DNA of 64,000 bases from Spirosoma rigui. GTDB lineage: Bacteria > Bacteroidota > Bacteroidia > Cytophagales > Spirosomataceae. Below the pieces are notes generated by a model, which saw only the letters and a list, made by a program, of their open reading frames with translations, did no database searches and was not told the DNA's origin. The DNA lies in contig NZ_CP020105.1 in the NCBI RefSeq assembly GCF_002067135.1, forward strand, positions 868,001 to 932,000, in the 5' to 3' direction. Position 1 is the first letter of the stretch, and every line of letters starts with the position of its first letter. Below are positions 34,073 through 45,598 of this stretch, piece after piece. The position numbers and the translations under genes are program-made.

Positions 34073-35200
34073 ATGACAAATCAACACCCCCTGTCGCGTC
34101 GCCATTTTCTGGCGGGTATGGGTGCATCGGCTCTGGCAATTCCTACGCTAACCAATGCCTTCGGGCAGCCAATCCGGTCAGAAGCTGGGCAACCGGGTCG
34201 TAAACTAGGTATCGCGCTCGTGGGCCTGGGCAGTTACAGCAAGAATCAGCTGGCTCCCGCTCTTCAGCAAACGAAGAACTGCCGGCTGGCGGGCATCGTA
34301 ACGGGCACCCCCGCTAAAGCAGAGGAGTGGATGAAAAAATATGACATACCCAAAGCAAACGTATACGATTACAAAAATTTCGAACAGATCGCCGACAATA
34401 AAGATATCGATGTCGTCTATGTAGTTCTGCCAAACTCGATGCACGAAGAATTCGTTGTTCGGGCGGCTCAGGCGGGGAAACACGTCATTTGCGAAAAGCC
34501 GATGGCCATTACGCCCAAAGCTTGTCAGAACATGATCGATGCCTGCAAAAAAGCGAATAAACAGCTGGCCATTGGCTACCGGCTCCACTACGAGCCATAT
34601 ACCCAGGAGGTGATGCGTTTAGGGCAGGAAAAAGTCTTCGGACCCATCAAGTTCATTGAAAGCAGCGACGGATTCCGGATTGGCGATCCCACCCAATGGC
34701 GGATGAAGAAATCAATGGCTGGTGGTGGACCGCTTATGGACGTCGGTATTTATGCCGTACAGGGCGCGCGCTACGTAACGGGCGAAGAGCCCATATCGGT
34801 TACGGCTCAGTTTTCGCCCAAAACCGAGCCTGAGAAGTTCAAAGACGTGGAAGAGACGCTTTTCTGGCAGTTCCTGTTTCCAAGCGGTGCCGTCTGTAAT
34901 TCGACAACCAGCTATACTGCGGGCATCGAACGGCTCTACGCATCGTGCCAGAACGGTTGGTTTGAACTGTCGCCTGCGTTCGGCTATGGACCATTGAAGG
35001 GACGTACCAGCAAAGGTCCCATTGAGAAGCCAATCGTAAACCACCAGGCCATGCACATGGATGGCGTCTGCAAAGATCTGCTCGATGGTAAGAAACTACC
35101 CGACCACGTTACCGGCGAAGAAGGGATGCGCGACGTTAAACTGCTCCAGGCCATCTACCGGGCGGCAGAAACCGGTCGTAAAATTGATTTGAAAGCCTAA
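34073..35200 (+). CDS. Gfo/Idh/MocA-family oxidoreductase with Tat signal
   Basis: The 375-residue protein has a twin-arginine leader (LSRRHFLAGMGASALA) and is therefore exported folded with its cofactor. A Rossmann domain follows: the nucleotide-binding GLGSYSKNQLAP region and HVICEKPMAITPKACQNM, with the conserved EKP Lys. YRLHYEPYTQEV and GPLMDVGIYAVQGARYV continue the family pattern. It resembles glucose-fructose oxidoreductase and related sugar dehydrogenases. The substrate cannot be told from the sequence. Confidence 0.9.
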   Translation: MTNQHPLSRRHFLAGMGASALAIPTLTNAFGQPIRSEAGQPGRKLGIALVGLGSYSKNQLAPALQQTKNCRLAGIVTGTPAKAEEWMKKYDIPKANVYDYKNFEQIADNKDIDVVYVVLPNSMHEEFVVRAAQAGKHVICEKPMAITPKACQNMIDACKKANKQLAIGYRLHYEPYTQEVMRLGQEKVFGPIKFIESSDGFRIGDPTQWRMKKSMAGGGPLMDVGIYAVQGARYVTGEEPISVTAQFSPKTEPEKFKDVEETLFWQFLFPSGAVCNSTTSYTAGIERLYASCQNGWFELSPAFGYGPLKGRTSKGPIEKPIVNHQAMHMDGVCKDLLDGKKLPDHVTGEEGMRDVKLLQAIYRAAETGRKIDLKA

Positions 35201-35215
35201 TCATACCGCAACGCG

Positions 35216-35253
35216 AAAACGGGTATCCCTCACTAGTGAGGGATACCCGTTTT
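35216..35253. terminator. 38-base perfect palindrome between convergent genes
   Basis: AAAACGGGTATCCCTCAC continues across a central CTAG to its exact complement, ending in a T-run. It can serve as terminator on both strands. Confidence 0.85.
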
Positions 35254-35313
35254 TGTTAAATAGTAGTTGTGCTGGCCGGTCTTAGCGCCCGGACGGTATA
35301 GTCAGGGGCCAGA

Positions 35314-36036
35314 TTACCCGGCGGCCTGCATCAGTGCTTTTGCTTTACGGATGTTGGCATTGGCGCGGTCGGTCTCTACCAGGCCATCGCGAAGCCGGAC
35401 TATGCGGTGTGCGTACTCGGCAATATCTTCTTCGTGGGTAACCATGATTACCGTGTTACCCTTGCTGTGAATCTGGTCGAAGAGGTCCATAATTTCGTAG
35501 GACGTCTTGGTGTCGAGGTTACCCGTTGGCTCATCGGCCAGCAGGATACTGGGATCGTTGACCAGCGCGCGCGCTACGGCTACCCGTTGGCGCTGCCCAC
35601 CCGAGAGTTCGTTGGGGCGGTGACCGGCGCGGTTTTCCAGCCCTACGTTCCGCAGGGCCAGCATGGCTTTTTCGGTACGGTCGGCTTTGCTGAATCCGGC
35701 GTAAATGAGCGGTAGCGCTACGTTCTCCAGCGACGTCTGGCGGGGAAGCAGGTTAAATGTCTGAAAAACGAAGCCAATCTCCTTGTTTCGTACTTCAGCC
35801 AATTCATTCTCCCCCATGCTGCTCACGTCCTGGTTATTCAGAATGTACGTTCCCGAGGTGGGCGTATCCAGACAGCCAACGATGTTCATGAGCGTTGATT
35901 TGCCGGAACCCGAAGGGCCCATGAATGCAACGTACTCCCCTTTCTGGATAGATATCGTAACCGACTTGAGCGCTTCAATTACTTCACTGCCCATTACGTA
36001 CCGCTTGGCAATCTCGCGGGTTTCAATAATATTCAT
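35314..36036 (-). CDS. ABC transporter ATPase (LolD/MacB type)
   Basis: The 240-residue ATPase has Walker [10 protein letters not shown], signature [15 protein letters not shown], Walker [13 protein letters not shown] and an H-loop in VMVTHEED. The [12 protein letters not shown] stretch and the length are typical of the MacB/LolD/FtsE group that serves type VII mechanotransmission permeases. No matching permease is next to it. It is the last gene of a minus-strand unit with an unknown protein (11-base spacing) and a large TPR membrane protein. Confidence 0.88.
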   Translation of the reverse strand: MNIIETREIAKRYVMGSEVIEALKSVTISIQKGEYVAFMGPSGSGKSTLMNIVGCLDTPTSGTYILNNQDVSSMGENELAEVRNKEIGFVFQTFNLLPRQTSLENVALPLIYAGFSKADRTEKAMLALRNVGLENRAGHRPNELSGGQRQRVAVARALVNDPSILLADEPTGNLDTKTSYEIMDLFDQIHSKGNTVIMVTHEEDIAEYAHRIVRLRDGLVETDRANANIRKAKALMQAAG

Positions 36037-36047
36037 GTAAGTTGTCG

Positions 36048-36566
36048 TTACGCACCAGCGGCTATAGCACCGGCAGCCACGCGCCGACGGCGTTGAAAAT
36101 AATTTCGAATGAAAAGCCCCGTCAGCACTACGATCGACGCGCTTGCGCTGTTATCGTCGACGCGAATATCACCGTGATCCGCGAGAAACGAGCGTGTCAG
36201 CGAATAGTTAATCGTTTCCCGATCATCAGCATCCGTAACGCCCTCGCGAATCATGTGCCATTCCCGCATCAGTACGTTCTGACGTTTCCAGGTATATACC
36301 TCACCGGTGTCCAGCGTTAGTTCAGCCCGTTTACCAAAGTGAAACGTAATTGTCCCCACGATCCGGTCGCCTGCTTTCTGATCATGGATAGCTACGCTAT
36401 GAAGAAGAAAACCAGTTACATCGAAACGCAACTGAACATCGTAGAGATGCGCGACAACGTCGGCGGTAAAAACCCTACCCTGCATCCCACCAACTACGTG
36501 CCCGTCCTCTATGATGACGACCTCTCGGCTGAATGCTTCTTTGGTCCAGTTGAGTTCTTTCTTCAT
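36048..36566 (-). CDS. unknown beta-rich protein, 172 residues
   Basis: I do not recognise a family with confidence. The sequence alternates short strands ([50 protein letters not shown]) and ends with a hydrophobic segment ([14 protein letters not shown]) followed by RRRR and an Ala-rich tail. A membrane anchor near the C-terminus is likely. The pattern is loosely like tubby/LURP-one beta proteins, a weak guess. The frame is open to 36692, but that would overlap the upstream gene; the ATG at 36566 is 34 bases after its stop. Confidence 0.7.
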   Translation of the reverse strand: MKKELNWTKEAFSREVVIIEDGHVVGGMQGRVFTADVVAHLYDVQLRFDVTGFLLHSVAIHDQKAGDRIVGTITFHFGKRAELTLDTGEVYTWKRQNVLMREWHMIREGVTDADDRETINYSLTRSFLADHGDIRVDDNSASASIVVLTGLFIRNYFQRRRRVAAGAIAAGA

Positions 36567-36600
36567 GATCGTCTGTTTGGGAAAGAGATCCAAATCTAAT

Positions 36601-39600
36601 CTATTCCACAAACTTTTGACGCTCCTTTTCGATTGACGCCAGTTTTTCCTGATAAGTCGTTGCAAACGCCTGATAATCGGCGGGTGGCGCAATGGCGCGT
36701 AGCTTTACCAGACCTTCTTCGGCATAATCCCGCAGGCGTAAATCAAGACAGAGTGTAACGTATGTTTTTAGTAACGGAGCATTGTCTTCATTGAACGGCA
36801 GGGCCGTGAGCACCAGTTCATAGGCCTGTTTCGACTGGCGCTGCTGTTGCTGTAACTGGGCAGCCGCCGTAACGATCCGGGCGTTCAGCGGGGCCAGGGC
36901 CAGCGCCCGTTTATAGGCTTGCCGGGCCAGGGCGGGCTTGCGCGTACGTTCATACGCCTGACCAAGCCAATAATCCCGTTCTGCCTGGTGCTGGGGCAGG
37001 ATAGGCTGCTGCGCCATCGTCTCGGCCGAGCCGACACTCCGGCGAAACGCCGACAAGCGAATAGCCGCAATGTTCCGCATCGACACCGCTACGGGGTTCA
37101 GACTCGCCGAATCCGGCAGTCCCGATAGTACCAGCTGGGCATTTCGCCACTGTAGCTGATCGAGGTAATCATTAGCCAGGGCAACCCCCGCCACGGTTTT
37201 CACATCCGGATTCTGAATTGTCTCCCAATACTGTCCCCTTCTCAAGTCGTCAGTACGGTAGGTGACGTAAAAACCTTTTTCCAGATCGGTTTGGGGCGTT
37301 CGCTCCTCGTACAGTACCTGCTTTAATGCCGCCACAGCCGGATCGCTCACCGACGCCGTTTCCCACAATGACTGAGCCAGCACTGGATCGTTGGCTTTGG
37401 TGAGCGCTACGGCCCGGTAGTAAATAGATGTCGTGTCGGTATTCTCGGCAAACGTTTCGGCGGCTTTCCGGTACAAGCCCTGCTCAATCAACCACAAACC
37501 CGTGATGGATCGGTAGGCCGCCCCGTTACGCTGATCACCTTCGGCCAGCTGGCTCATCAGGCTAAATGCCGTTGGGTAGTCGTGCCGGTGGTAGTCAACC
37601 ACGGCACGGGCCACCAGCAGATCATCCGTAAAATCCTGGTTCACCGGATTGGCAGAACGGCGCTGCAGCGTCCCGGCAAGGGCCGTATCCGGCCGTTGAT
37701 TAGCCAAAGCGTAGTTGTACAGACTGGCAAAACGGCCAACACTCAATCCCTCGTTGGCTTCTTTACCTGCCAGCCAGTCCGGCTGTTCCGGCGACGCCGT
37801 ATCGCGCCGGGCGACTAACCGAAGCGCTAGCGCATTGGCCTGATATGACTCATACGACGATTCGCTCAGGTCTTTCACCAGACTTGAATCGGCGGCCAGT
37901 ACGTTGGGATTACGAGCGTAAAAAGCCAGCAGATTCGCTTTGGGCACGTCGGTACGACTCGCCCGATCAGCCGCTGATTTCAGGTAATAATAGGCCGAAT
38001 CGGCTACGCTCGTCCGGGCATACAGGAAACCGAGGTTATTCTGTAGCTCCCCATTATCGGGAAAAGCATGAATCCCCCGCTGCAACGTTTTTACGGCTTC
38101 GAAAAACAGGTTCGTTTGGAGGTATGTCTGACTCAGTCCTGCGTAGTCCTGTGGATTAGGCTGTTTGAGGAGGGCCTGCTGAAAAAAGAAAGCAGCCGCT
38201 GTCTGGTTATTCTGCGCGAGCGCCAGCGAAGCCAGCGCATAATTGGACTTATGGTTCTGAAACTCTTCTTCCAGCGCCAGTTGATAGAAGGCATTGGCGG
38301 AGTTAGTTTCATTACTGGCTACGTACAGATCGCCCAGGCCGTTGTAGTAACCGGCCCTACCCTGCCGCAGGGTAATCAAGCCCCCGGACCCCAGCAGGGC
38401 CAGTACGCCGAACACACCTGCCACCCGAAACAAACTAAACTCCAGTCGTTTGGGCTTGTACAGAATGCGGTATACGGGTAGGTTCTGCTTGTAGATGGGG
38501 CCAAAGTTGATCAACACGTAGGCAACGAAAAACAGGCCCATTCCCAAGTGGGTATACACGATGACGTCTTCAAATGCTTCGACCAGGGGGTCGTTGGCCG
38601 TGGCAAAAGCATAGGCAATTGTCAACGTTGTCAGGAGGGCAAAACCCGCATAGAGGTACGCACCGCCGTCCCGGAACGAAACCGATTCCTGTTGCTGAAC
38701 CAGCCGTCTGAATCCCCACACACCCAGTGTTACCGAGATTACATAAATCAAGAAGGGACTGACGGACAATACGTCCCAGTCGAGCAGTTTGGTATTACGA
38801 AGCCAGATCAGGACCAGGTTGATCAGGTACAGAAAGCTGACGAAGAGAAAGTTGTTGATGCCCAGGGTTCGACGCGTACTCACCTGTGTACCGGTGCTGT
38901 CCGGCCGACCGGCGGAGGTAAGCCAGACCAGCCCAGCCATTATTTCGGTGGCAATGAAGAAAATAAAGCCCGCGCTGAACACCAATAGTACCGGCATCCC
39001 GTAGCTAACGACCATCAGTGCCGGAAACGCAACCGGCGACAGGACGCTGAGTCCGGCAGCTACCAGAACAGTCAGCAAGCCGAACGCAGCCAGGCGAACC
39101 GGAATCGTGTAGTCCGACCGAAAGGCGTGGAAATAGTAGCTGAGCGAGCCATACAGGAAGGTGAGCAGCAGAAACAGGTAACTGCCTCCCAGACCCGGTA
39201 CTTCCAGCATCTCCCAGCGGAAGAAGGCGAAGCCGAGGATGATGATACCCATGCTGATCAGGTACCGTATCCGGTCAAACCGGGGAATAGCACTCATCAG
39301 TAACACGAATGCGAGTCCGATCCCGATCAGAAAAGCCGTAGCTACCCCTGGTTTTACGGCCATGGCCGACGCCACAAACTGCTCGGAAACGGCATAGGCT
39401 TTGCCACTCACCGCATAATCGAGCAAACCGTCGGTAAACGCGTGCAGTGTAATGGGTAATTCGTTCAATTCGCTCAGCACATCCCAGCGGACGACGTTGC
39501 CCAACCCGCGGGCCCAGGCAATACCGAACAGCAATAAACTGGTAATGAACGCGCTAAAGCTAAGTAAGTAGGTAAGCCGATACGAGCGGCTCCACTGATT

Positions 39601-39621
39601 CCAGAACAACAGGGATGACAT
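36601..39621 (-). CDS. large membrane protein with C-terminal TPR array
   Basis: The 1006-residue protein has an N-terminal membrane region (about 1-420) with roughly ten to twelve hydrophobic helices. A long periplasmic or cytoplasmic region of TPR-type repeats follows (for example GLGDLYVASNETNSANAFYQLAL and ELQNNLGFLYARTSVADSAYYYL). No enzyme motif is visible. It is first in the unit with the unknown 172-residue protein and the LolD/MacB-type ATPase, so the three may form one envelope system; this is inference. Confidence 0.82.
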   Translation of the reverse strand: MSSLLFWNQWSRSYRLTYLLSFSAFITSLLLFGIAWARGLGNVVRWDVLSELNELPITLHAFTDGLLDYAVSGKAYAVSEQFVASAMAVKPGVATAFLIGIGLAFVLLMSAIPRFDRIRYLISMGIIILGFAFFRWEMLEVPGLGGSYLFLLLTFLYGSLSYYFHAFRSDYTIPVRLAAFGLLTVLVAAGLSVLSPVAFPALMVVSYGMPVLLVFSAGFIFFIATEIMAGLVWLTSAGRPDSTGTQVSTRRTLGINNFLFVSFLYLINLVLIWLRNTKLLDWDVLSVSPFLIYVISVTLGVWGFRRLVQQQESVSFRDGGAYLYAGFALLTTLTIAYAFATANDPLVEAFEDVIVYTHLGMGLFFVAYVLINFGPIYKQNLPVYRILYKPKRLEFSLFRVAGVFGVLALLGSGGLITLRQGRAGYYNGLGDLYVASNETNSANAFYQLALEEEFQNHKSNYALASLALAQNNQTAAAFFFQQALLKQPNPQDYAGLSQTYLQTNLFFEAVKTLQRGIHAFPDNGELQNNLGFLYARTSVADSAYYYLKSAADRASRTDVPKANLLAFYARNPNVLAADSSLVKDLSESSYESYQANALALRLVARRDTASPEQPDWLAGKEANEGLSVGRFASLYNYALANQRPDTALAGTLQRRSANPVNQDFTDDLLVARAVVDYHRHDYPTAFSLMSQLAEGDQRNGAAYRSITGLWLIEQGLYRKAAETFAENTDTTSIYYRAVALTKANDPVLAQSLWETASVSDPAVAALKQVLYEERTPQTDLEKGFYVTYRTDDLRRGQYWETIQNPDVKTVAGVALANDYLDQLQWRNAQLVLSGLPDSASLNPVAVSMRNIAAIRLSAFRRSVGSAETMAQQPILPQHQAERDYWLGQAYERTRKPALARQAYKRALALAPLNARIVTAAAQLQQQQRQSKQAYELVLTALPFNEDNAPLLKTYVTLCLDLRLRDYAEEGLVKLRAIAPPADYQAFATTYQEKLASIEKERQKFVE

Positions 39622-39726
39622 GAAAGAGAAACGTAGTTAGCCCCGCGTTAGTGCCTTTGGCGTCTTCGCTCCGCTCATACGCTTCCTGCGGACAGCCAGC
39701 AATACCGCATTCCGCCTTGCCCAATT

Positions 39727-41115
39727 TTACTGCTGTCCGCCACTTATCGAAGCGGCTACCGGAACGAGATCGGTCGTGGCCAGACAGGGGCTTGCCACCA
39801 GTTTGGCATCCAGCGGTAACCGCCACCGTAGCAAGCCAGTGGCTGCGTTCAGGCAGTACAGACTCGTATCCTGCCCACTAATGTACACATACCCATTATA
39901 GACAATCGGGCTTGAACTGATAAGGTCGCCCGAGTTGAATTTCCATTTCACGAACCCCGTAGCTGCGTCGAGTGCATAAAAGGTTTTGTCTTCGCTGCCG
40001 ATGTACACGATCCCACTGACAACGGCAGCACTCCCGGTTATTTTACCACCCGTACTGAACTTCCACTTCAACGCCCCGGTAGCCGCATCGATCGCGTAGA
40101 AGGTTTTATCTTCACTGCCTATGTACACCAAACCGTTCGTCACCGTTGGGCTGGATGTTACACGGCCACCCGTACTGAATTTCCATTTTATGGCACCGCT
40201 GCCCGCATCAAGCGTGTACAGATTGTAATCGCTGGTGCCAATGTAGACCAAGCCATTGGCTACCGCCGGGCTCGACGTAATTACGTCGCCTGCCCCGAAT
40301 TTCCAGTTCACTCCTCCCGTCGTTGCGTTTAGCGCATAGAGCGTTTGGTCCTTGCTTCCTACGTAGAGTACTTTATTGACAACAACAGGACTCGACGTTA
40401 CCCCACCTGCCGTAGCAAATTTCCACCGTAGTGTACCCGTTAGTACATCCAGTGCGTAGAGCGTCTGGTCTTCGCTGCCGGCAAATAGCATCCGGTCTGA
40501 CACGACCGGGCTTGAAAGCACGCTTTTCCCCGTACTGAATTTCCAGCGCTGGGTGCCCGACTGTGCGTCAAGCGCGTAGATGTTCCCGTTTTCGCTGCCC
40601 GTAAATACCATGCCAGCAGCCACAAAAGCACTGGCACTGATGGCAGCTCCCATAGAGACACGCCATTTGACAATACCCGTTCCTCCATCGACGGCATAAA
40701 AATTCCCCGCGCCGTTGCCCATGTATACGAAAGATCCACCGTTGATAATGGTACTGGCTACGCTAACGGTTACCAGGTATGGCTGGGTTTTACTGTCCAT
40801 GGCCGTAACCGTATAGGAAACGGGTTTCGTAAAATCCTGAGCAACATCGATACCAGGCGCTATGATGGCATTGGGCGACAGCACTATACTGGGAAATAGC
40901 TTCGTCAGGTCCGTCCCCGCCGGAACCGTAGCCCTGACCGTATAGACCACTGAGTCGACTACCCCGGTGACGGGAGGAGCCAGCTTTGGAAAGGAAAAAG
41001 CTTCGATCGCTTTGCCGGTTGTGACCGGAAGCATGTCAATAGCGTTTTTACAGGCGCCAACCAGTACCATTAAACTGGTCAGGCCCAGCAGCGAAGTCAA
41101 TGCATTCCGTACCAT
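39727..41115 (-). CDS. PQQ-like beta-propeller lipoprotein
   Basis: The 462-residue protein starts with a lipoprotein signal (LMVLVGAC lipobox). A DUF5018-like beta domain of about 100 residues comes next (AIEAFSFPKL ... VSYTVTAMDSKTQPYLV). Eight 40-residue repeats follow, of the form WKFSTGG...SSPVV...LVYIGSEDKTFYALDAATG, giving an eight-bladed propeller closed by the first and last partial units. No PQQ-enzyme catalytic residues are visible. The role is probably binding or scaffolding at the membrane. The coding DNA repeats with a 120-base period. Confidence 0.9.
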   Translation of the reverse strand: MVRNALTSLLGLTSLMVLVGACKNAIDMLPVTTGKAIEAFSFPKLAPPVTGVVDSVVYTVRATVPAGTDLTKLFPSIVLSPNAIIAPGIDVAQDFTKPVSYTVTAMDSKTQPYLVTVSVASTIINGGSFVYMGNGAGNFYAVDGGTGIVKWRVSMGAAISASAFVAAGMVFTGSENGNIYALDAQSGTQRWKFSTGKSVLSSPVVSDRMLFAGSEDQTLYALDVLTGTLRWKFATAGGVTSSPVVVNKVLYVGSKDQTLYALNATTGGVNWKFGAGDVITSSPAVANGLVYIGTSDYNLYTLDAGSGAIKWKFSTGGRVTSSPTVTNGLVYIGSEDKTFYAIDAATGALKWKFSTGGKITGSAAVVSGIVYIGSEDKTFYALDAATGFVKWKFNSGDLISSSPIVYNGYVYISGQDTSLYCLNAATGLLRWRLPLDAKLVASPCLATTDLVPVAASISGGQQ

Positions 41116-41319
41116 CCATGCAACAATAAAAAGTGAATAGCCACCGTAGTTGGCGTTTGCTGGACGCTACGGCAGGATACTTCCTACCTACTACTCTATC
41201 TTATTAGTAGTGAGTGGCTTGCTTAATAAGAGTTGCACATTTTATGCCAAACTCAAGAAGCAAGTATATACATGACCTCTTTTAGTTGAACTAAGCGCTT
41301 CTGATACGACCAACAACAA

Positions 41320-41360
41320 AAGCCTCCACGTGTACACGGTTGTGATACACGTGGAGGCTT
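41320..41360 (-). terminator. terminator after malQ (minus strand)
   Basis: AAGCCTCCACGTGTA (41320-41334) pairs perfectly with TACACGTGGAGGCTT (41346-41360). Read on the minus strand, it is followed by TTTTGTTGTTGG. Confidence 0.75.
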
Positions 41361-41387
41361 CATGGAACTAATACTGGTGGCTGGCGA

Positions 41388-42971
41388 TTACGCCCGGCCT
41401 GTCATTTTCGCCAATTTTAACAACCGTTCGGCTACGGCTTCAGTGAGTTGCCCCGGCTCCAGTCGCCACTGCCAGCTGCGGCCACCCAGTCCGGGTGTGT
41501 TCATCCGGTGGCTCTCGTCGAGGTTCAGCACATCCTGAATAGGCATAATAGCCAGCCGAGCAACCGACTGCATGGTTAATCGGCAGATCTGATCGACTAC
41601 GTTGGCTTCCGTAACGGGGAACCCTAGGTAATCGCTCAAACGCTCACGATGCACGTCGTCAGACTCGCGGAACCAGCCAAGCGTTGTGTTATTATCATGG
41701 GTACCCGAATAGACCACAAAGTTCTCGGCATGGTTGTGGACAGCGTAGGTCGAAGTTGGCATGTCTTCACCGAAACCAAACTGCACAACGCGCATTCCGG
41801 GAATGGCGTAGTGCCGCAGATATGGCTGAATGTTGGCGGCCTTGGCACCCAGATCTTCAGCAATGATAGGCAACTGCACAAACTGACGGTACATAGCCTG
41901 CATGAACGATTCAATCGGGGCCTTTACCCACTCCCCTACTTTGGCCGTTGGTTCACTGGCCGGAATTTCCCAGTATTCAGCAAAGCCCAGAAAATGGTCC
42001 AGTCGGGTCAGGCTATAGAGCGACATCTGGTGCCGCATCCGGTGCATCCACCAGTCGAAACCGGTTCGTTCGTGTTCGGCCCAGTCGTAGATTGGATTGC
42101 CCCAACGCTGACCATACTCGCTAAAGTAATCGGGTGGAGCGCCGGCAACGAACAGCGGCTGGAAATTTTCGTCGAGTTTGAACAGGGTAGGATTCGCCCA
42201 GACATCGGCACTGTTGAGCTGAACGTAAATGGGAATATCACCGATAAGATGAATTTTCCGGGCGTAGCAGTAAGCAATCAGTTCACTCCATTGTTTCAGA
42301 AAAAAGTACTGCAATACTTTAACAATTTCGATCCGGTCGTGCAACTGTTCGGTCTGGCGAGCCAGCGCGTCCGGGTCACGCCGGACAAGTTCGTCGGGCC
42401 AGCGTAGCCAGAATGGTTCACCGGTTTCTTCCTGAAGGGCACAAAACAACGCATAGTCGGTAAGCCAGCCCGCCTGCAGACTACAGAAACGGTCGTAGTC
42501 GCTGCGTTGGGCTGGCGTAGCATCGCGCAGAAATGTTTCGGCCGCCAGCTGCAGGAGCGGCCGTTTCTTAATCCAGGCCGCGTGGAGTCTCGATGGAGCC
42601 AGTGTCAGGGGACCATCCGCTACCGTAGTAGCAGCATCACCAGATACAGCGGGGGCCGCCGTTATCGTCACGTCCTGAATTGGCTGTTCATTAAAGACAG
42701 CCAAATTATCCGCAGTCAGCCACTTATCATCGGCCAGCTTCTCCAGACTGATCATCAGGGTATTGCCGGCAAAGGCCGACGGGCTACTGTAGGGCGAAAA
42801 TCCGGAGCCGGGATCGACGGGGGTAAGCGGCAGTATTTGCCAGTAGGTTTGTCCGGCCAGGGCCAGAAAATCGGCAAACCGGTAAGCTTCGGGACCCATG
42901 TCGCCAACGCCATGGGCCGAAGGCAGGGATGTAATATGGAGCAGCAGGCCGCTCGAGCGTTGTGGGAGCAT
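41388..42971 (-). CDS. malQ: 4-alpha-glucanotransferase (amylomaltase)
   Basis: The 527-residue GH77 enzyme transfers alpha-1,4-glucan chains. It opens RSSGLLLHITSLPSAHGVGDMG. The catalytic regions are PIYVQLNSADVWANP, LTRLDHFLGFAEYWEIP (nucleophile Asp), IAEDLGAKA (acid/base Glu) and SGTHDNNT (third Asp). It lacks the N-terminal extension of E. coli MalQ and is typical of the shorter bacterial type. Confidence 0.96.
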   Translation of the reverse strand: MLPQRSSGLLLHITSLPSAHGVGDMGPEAYRFADFLALAGQTYWQILPLTPVDPGSGFSPYSSPSAFAGNTLMISLEKLADDKWLTADNLAVFNEQPIQDVTITAAPAVSGDAATTVADGPLTLAPSRLHAAWIKKRPLLQLAAETFLRDATPAQRSDYDRFCSLQAGWLTDYALFCALQEETGEPFWLRWPDELVRRDPDALARQTEQLHDRIEIVKVLQYFFLKQWSELIAYCYARKIHLIGDIPIYVQLNSADVWANPTLFKLDENFQPLFVAGAPPDYFSEYGQRWGNPIYDWAEHERTGFDWWMHRMRHQMSLYSLTRLDHFLGFAEYWEIPASEPTAKVGEWVKAPIESFMQAMYRQFVQLPIIAEDLGAKAANIQPYLRHYAIPGMRVVQFGFGEDMPTSTYAVHNHAENFVVYSGTHDNNTTLGWFRESDDVHRERLSDYLGFPVTEANVVDQICRLTMQSVARLAIMPIQDVLNLDESHRMNTPGLGGRSWQWRLEPGQLTEAVAERLLKLAKMTGRA

Positions 42972-43162
42972 TCGTTGGGTGGTAAGATGACTGGCAGGGG
43001 CAGCGGGAAACGGTATTTATCCGGCCGGTACCCGGTACGGCTGACACGCTGGAAGTTCATTCCTTGTTTTTGTACAAATCCGCCACAGGCTCATTTTGTT
43101 TATTCTGAAACCTAAAAACCTTACTGCCAAACCCGTTCGCGGGGTAAGCAACCTAAAAATGA

Positions 43163-44779
<1,617 letters not shown>

Positions 44780-44790
44780 GCTATTGTTTC

Positions 44791-44828
44791 GTCATCCACC
44801 ACAAAAGTAGATAGTTGTGGTGGATGAC
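44791..44828. repeat. inverted repeat in the atpD spacer
   Basis: The 14-bp arms GTCATCCACCACAA and TTGTGGTGGATGAC flank a 10-base loop. No T-run follows on either side, so it is not an ordinary terminator. Confidence 0.7.
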
Positions 44829-44878
44829 AAAACACACTCAATTCAGTCTTATGCGTCACAAACCAATCAGATGCAGAT

Positions 44879-45598
44879 ATGGAAACGATTCGAATTGAGT
44901 GGACAATGGTTTTTGTACCCCTCGCTATGCTGGCCTCAACCCTGACGCTGGCTCAGGCTCCGGTGGGTACTACGATCCCGGCCGTAAAATCCCCCGCTTC
45001 AGGCGCCATCAGCGATCCATCCCAGACGCCACCGGGCCAGTTGAAAGACACTGTCTTTACCGCAGGAACGGCTACGACTGATTCAACCGGTGCATTGCCC
45101 GAAGCGCAACTGGACAAGGCCGTTGACGCCCTCAACAAGGGCGACAAAGCGGCATCGGCCCAGGCCCTGCAGTCGGGTATTGCCGGACTGGAAGCCGAGG
45201 TGCAGCAGAAACCAACCTCTTTCAAGGATAAGGTGCTGTCGCAGATTGGCAACCTTAAAACGTTACTACCACTCATCACCGGTAGCGGCTTAGGAAGTGG
45301 TATTCTGCAGAAAGCCGTCGGCCTTACCAAACTGGCGTCGGGTGCTAACCGGCTGGAAGGACTTATGTCGGCGGGATCACTCATTGGCAACGCCGGCAAG
45401 CTTACCAGCAGTTTATCTGGCTTGGGTAGTGCGATGTCGGTACTGGGTGGCAAACAATCGGCCGGGCAGTCGCTCATTTCAACTGCTTTGTCGGGCGTAA
45501 GTAAGCTGTCGGGTGGTGGAGCCCTGGCGAAAGCCGCGGAGCCCGCCGTTAAAAGCCAGCTCGGCAACGTACTCAATTTTGTAAAAGGAGCTTTATAA
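44879..45598 (+). CDS. secreted helical protein between atpD and atpC, unknown function
   Basis: The 239-residue protein has an N-terminal signal peptide (FVPLAMLASTLTLAQA) and then a low-complexity, Ala/Ser/Gly/Leu-rich helical sequence (for example SGIAGLEAEVQQKP and LSGLGSAMSVLGGKQSAG). I recognise no family. It has no ATP synthase features, and its only link to the operon is position. Each spacer around it contains an inverted repeat. The start is the ATG at 44879; an ATG at 44906 is equally possible. Confidence 0.78.
   Translation: METIRIEWTMVFVPLAMLASTLTLAQAPVGTTIPAVKSPASGAISDPSQTPPGQLKDTVFTAGTATTDSTGALPEAQLDKAVDALNKGDKAASAQALQSGIAGLEAEVQQKPTSFKDKVLSQIGNLKTLLPLITGSGLGSGILQKAVGLTKLASGANRLEGLMSAGSLIGNAGKLTSSLSGLGSAMSVLGGKQSAGQSLISTALSGVSKLSGGGALAKAAEPAVKSQLGNVLNFVKGAL

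Noticed and set aside
39757..41000. CRISPR-like periodic repeats
   Set aside because: The 120-base period is coding and corresponds to propeller blades; the units are too long and there are no unique spacers.
41649..42407. 252-residue open frame opposite malQ
   Set aside because: Antisense shadow; malQ has all catalytic motifs on the other strand.
42507..43115. 202-residue open frame opposite the 5' end of malQ
   Set aside because: Mostly antisense to malQ, with no plausible product; the remainder lies in the atpD promoter region.
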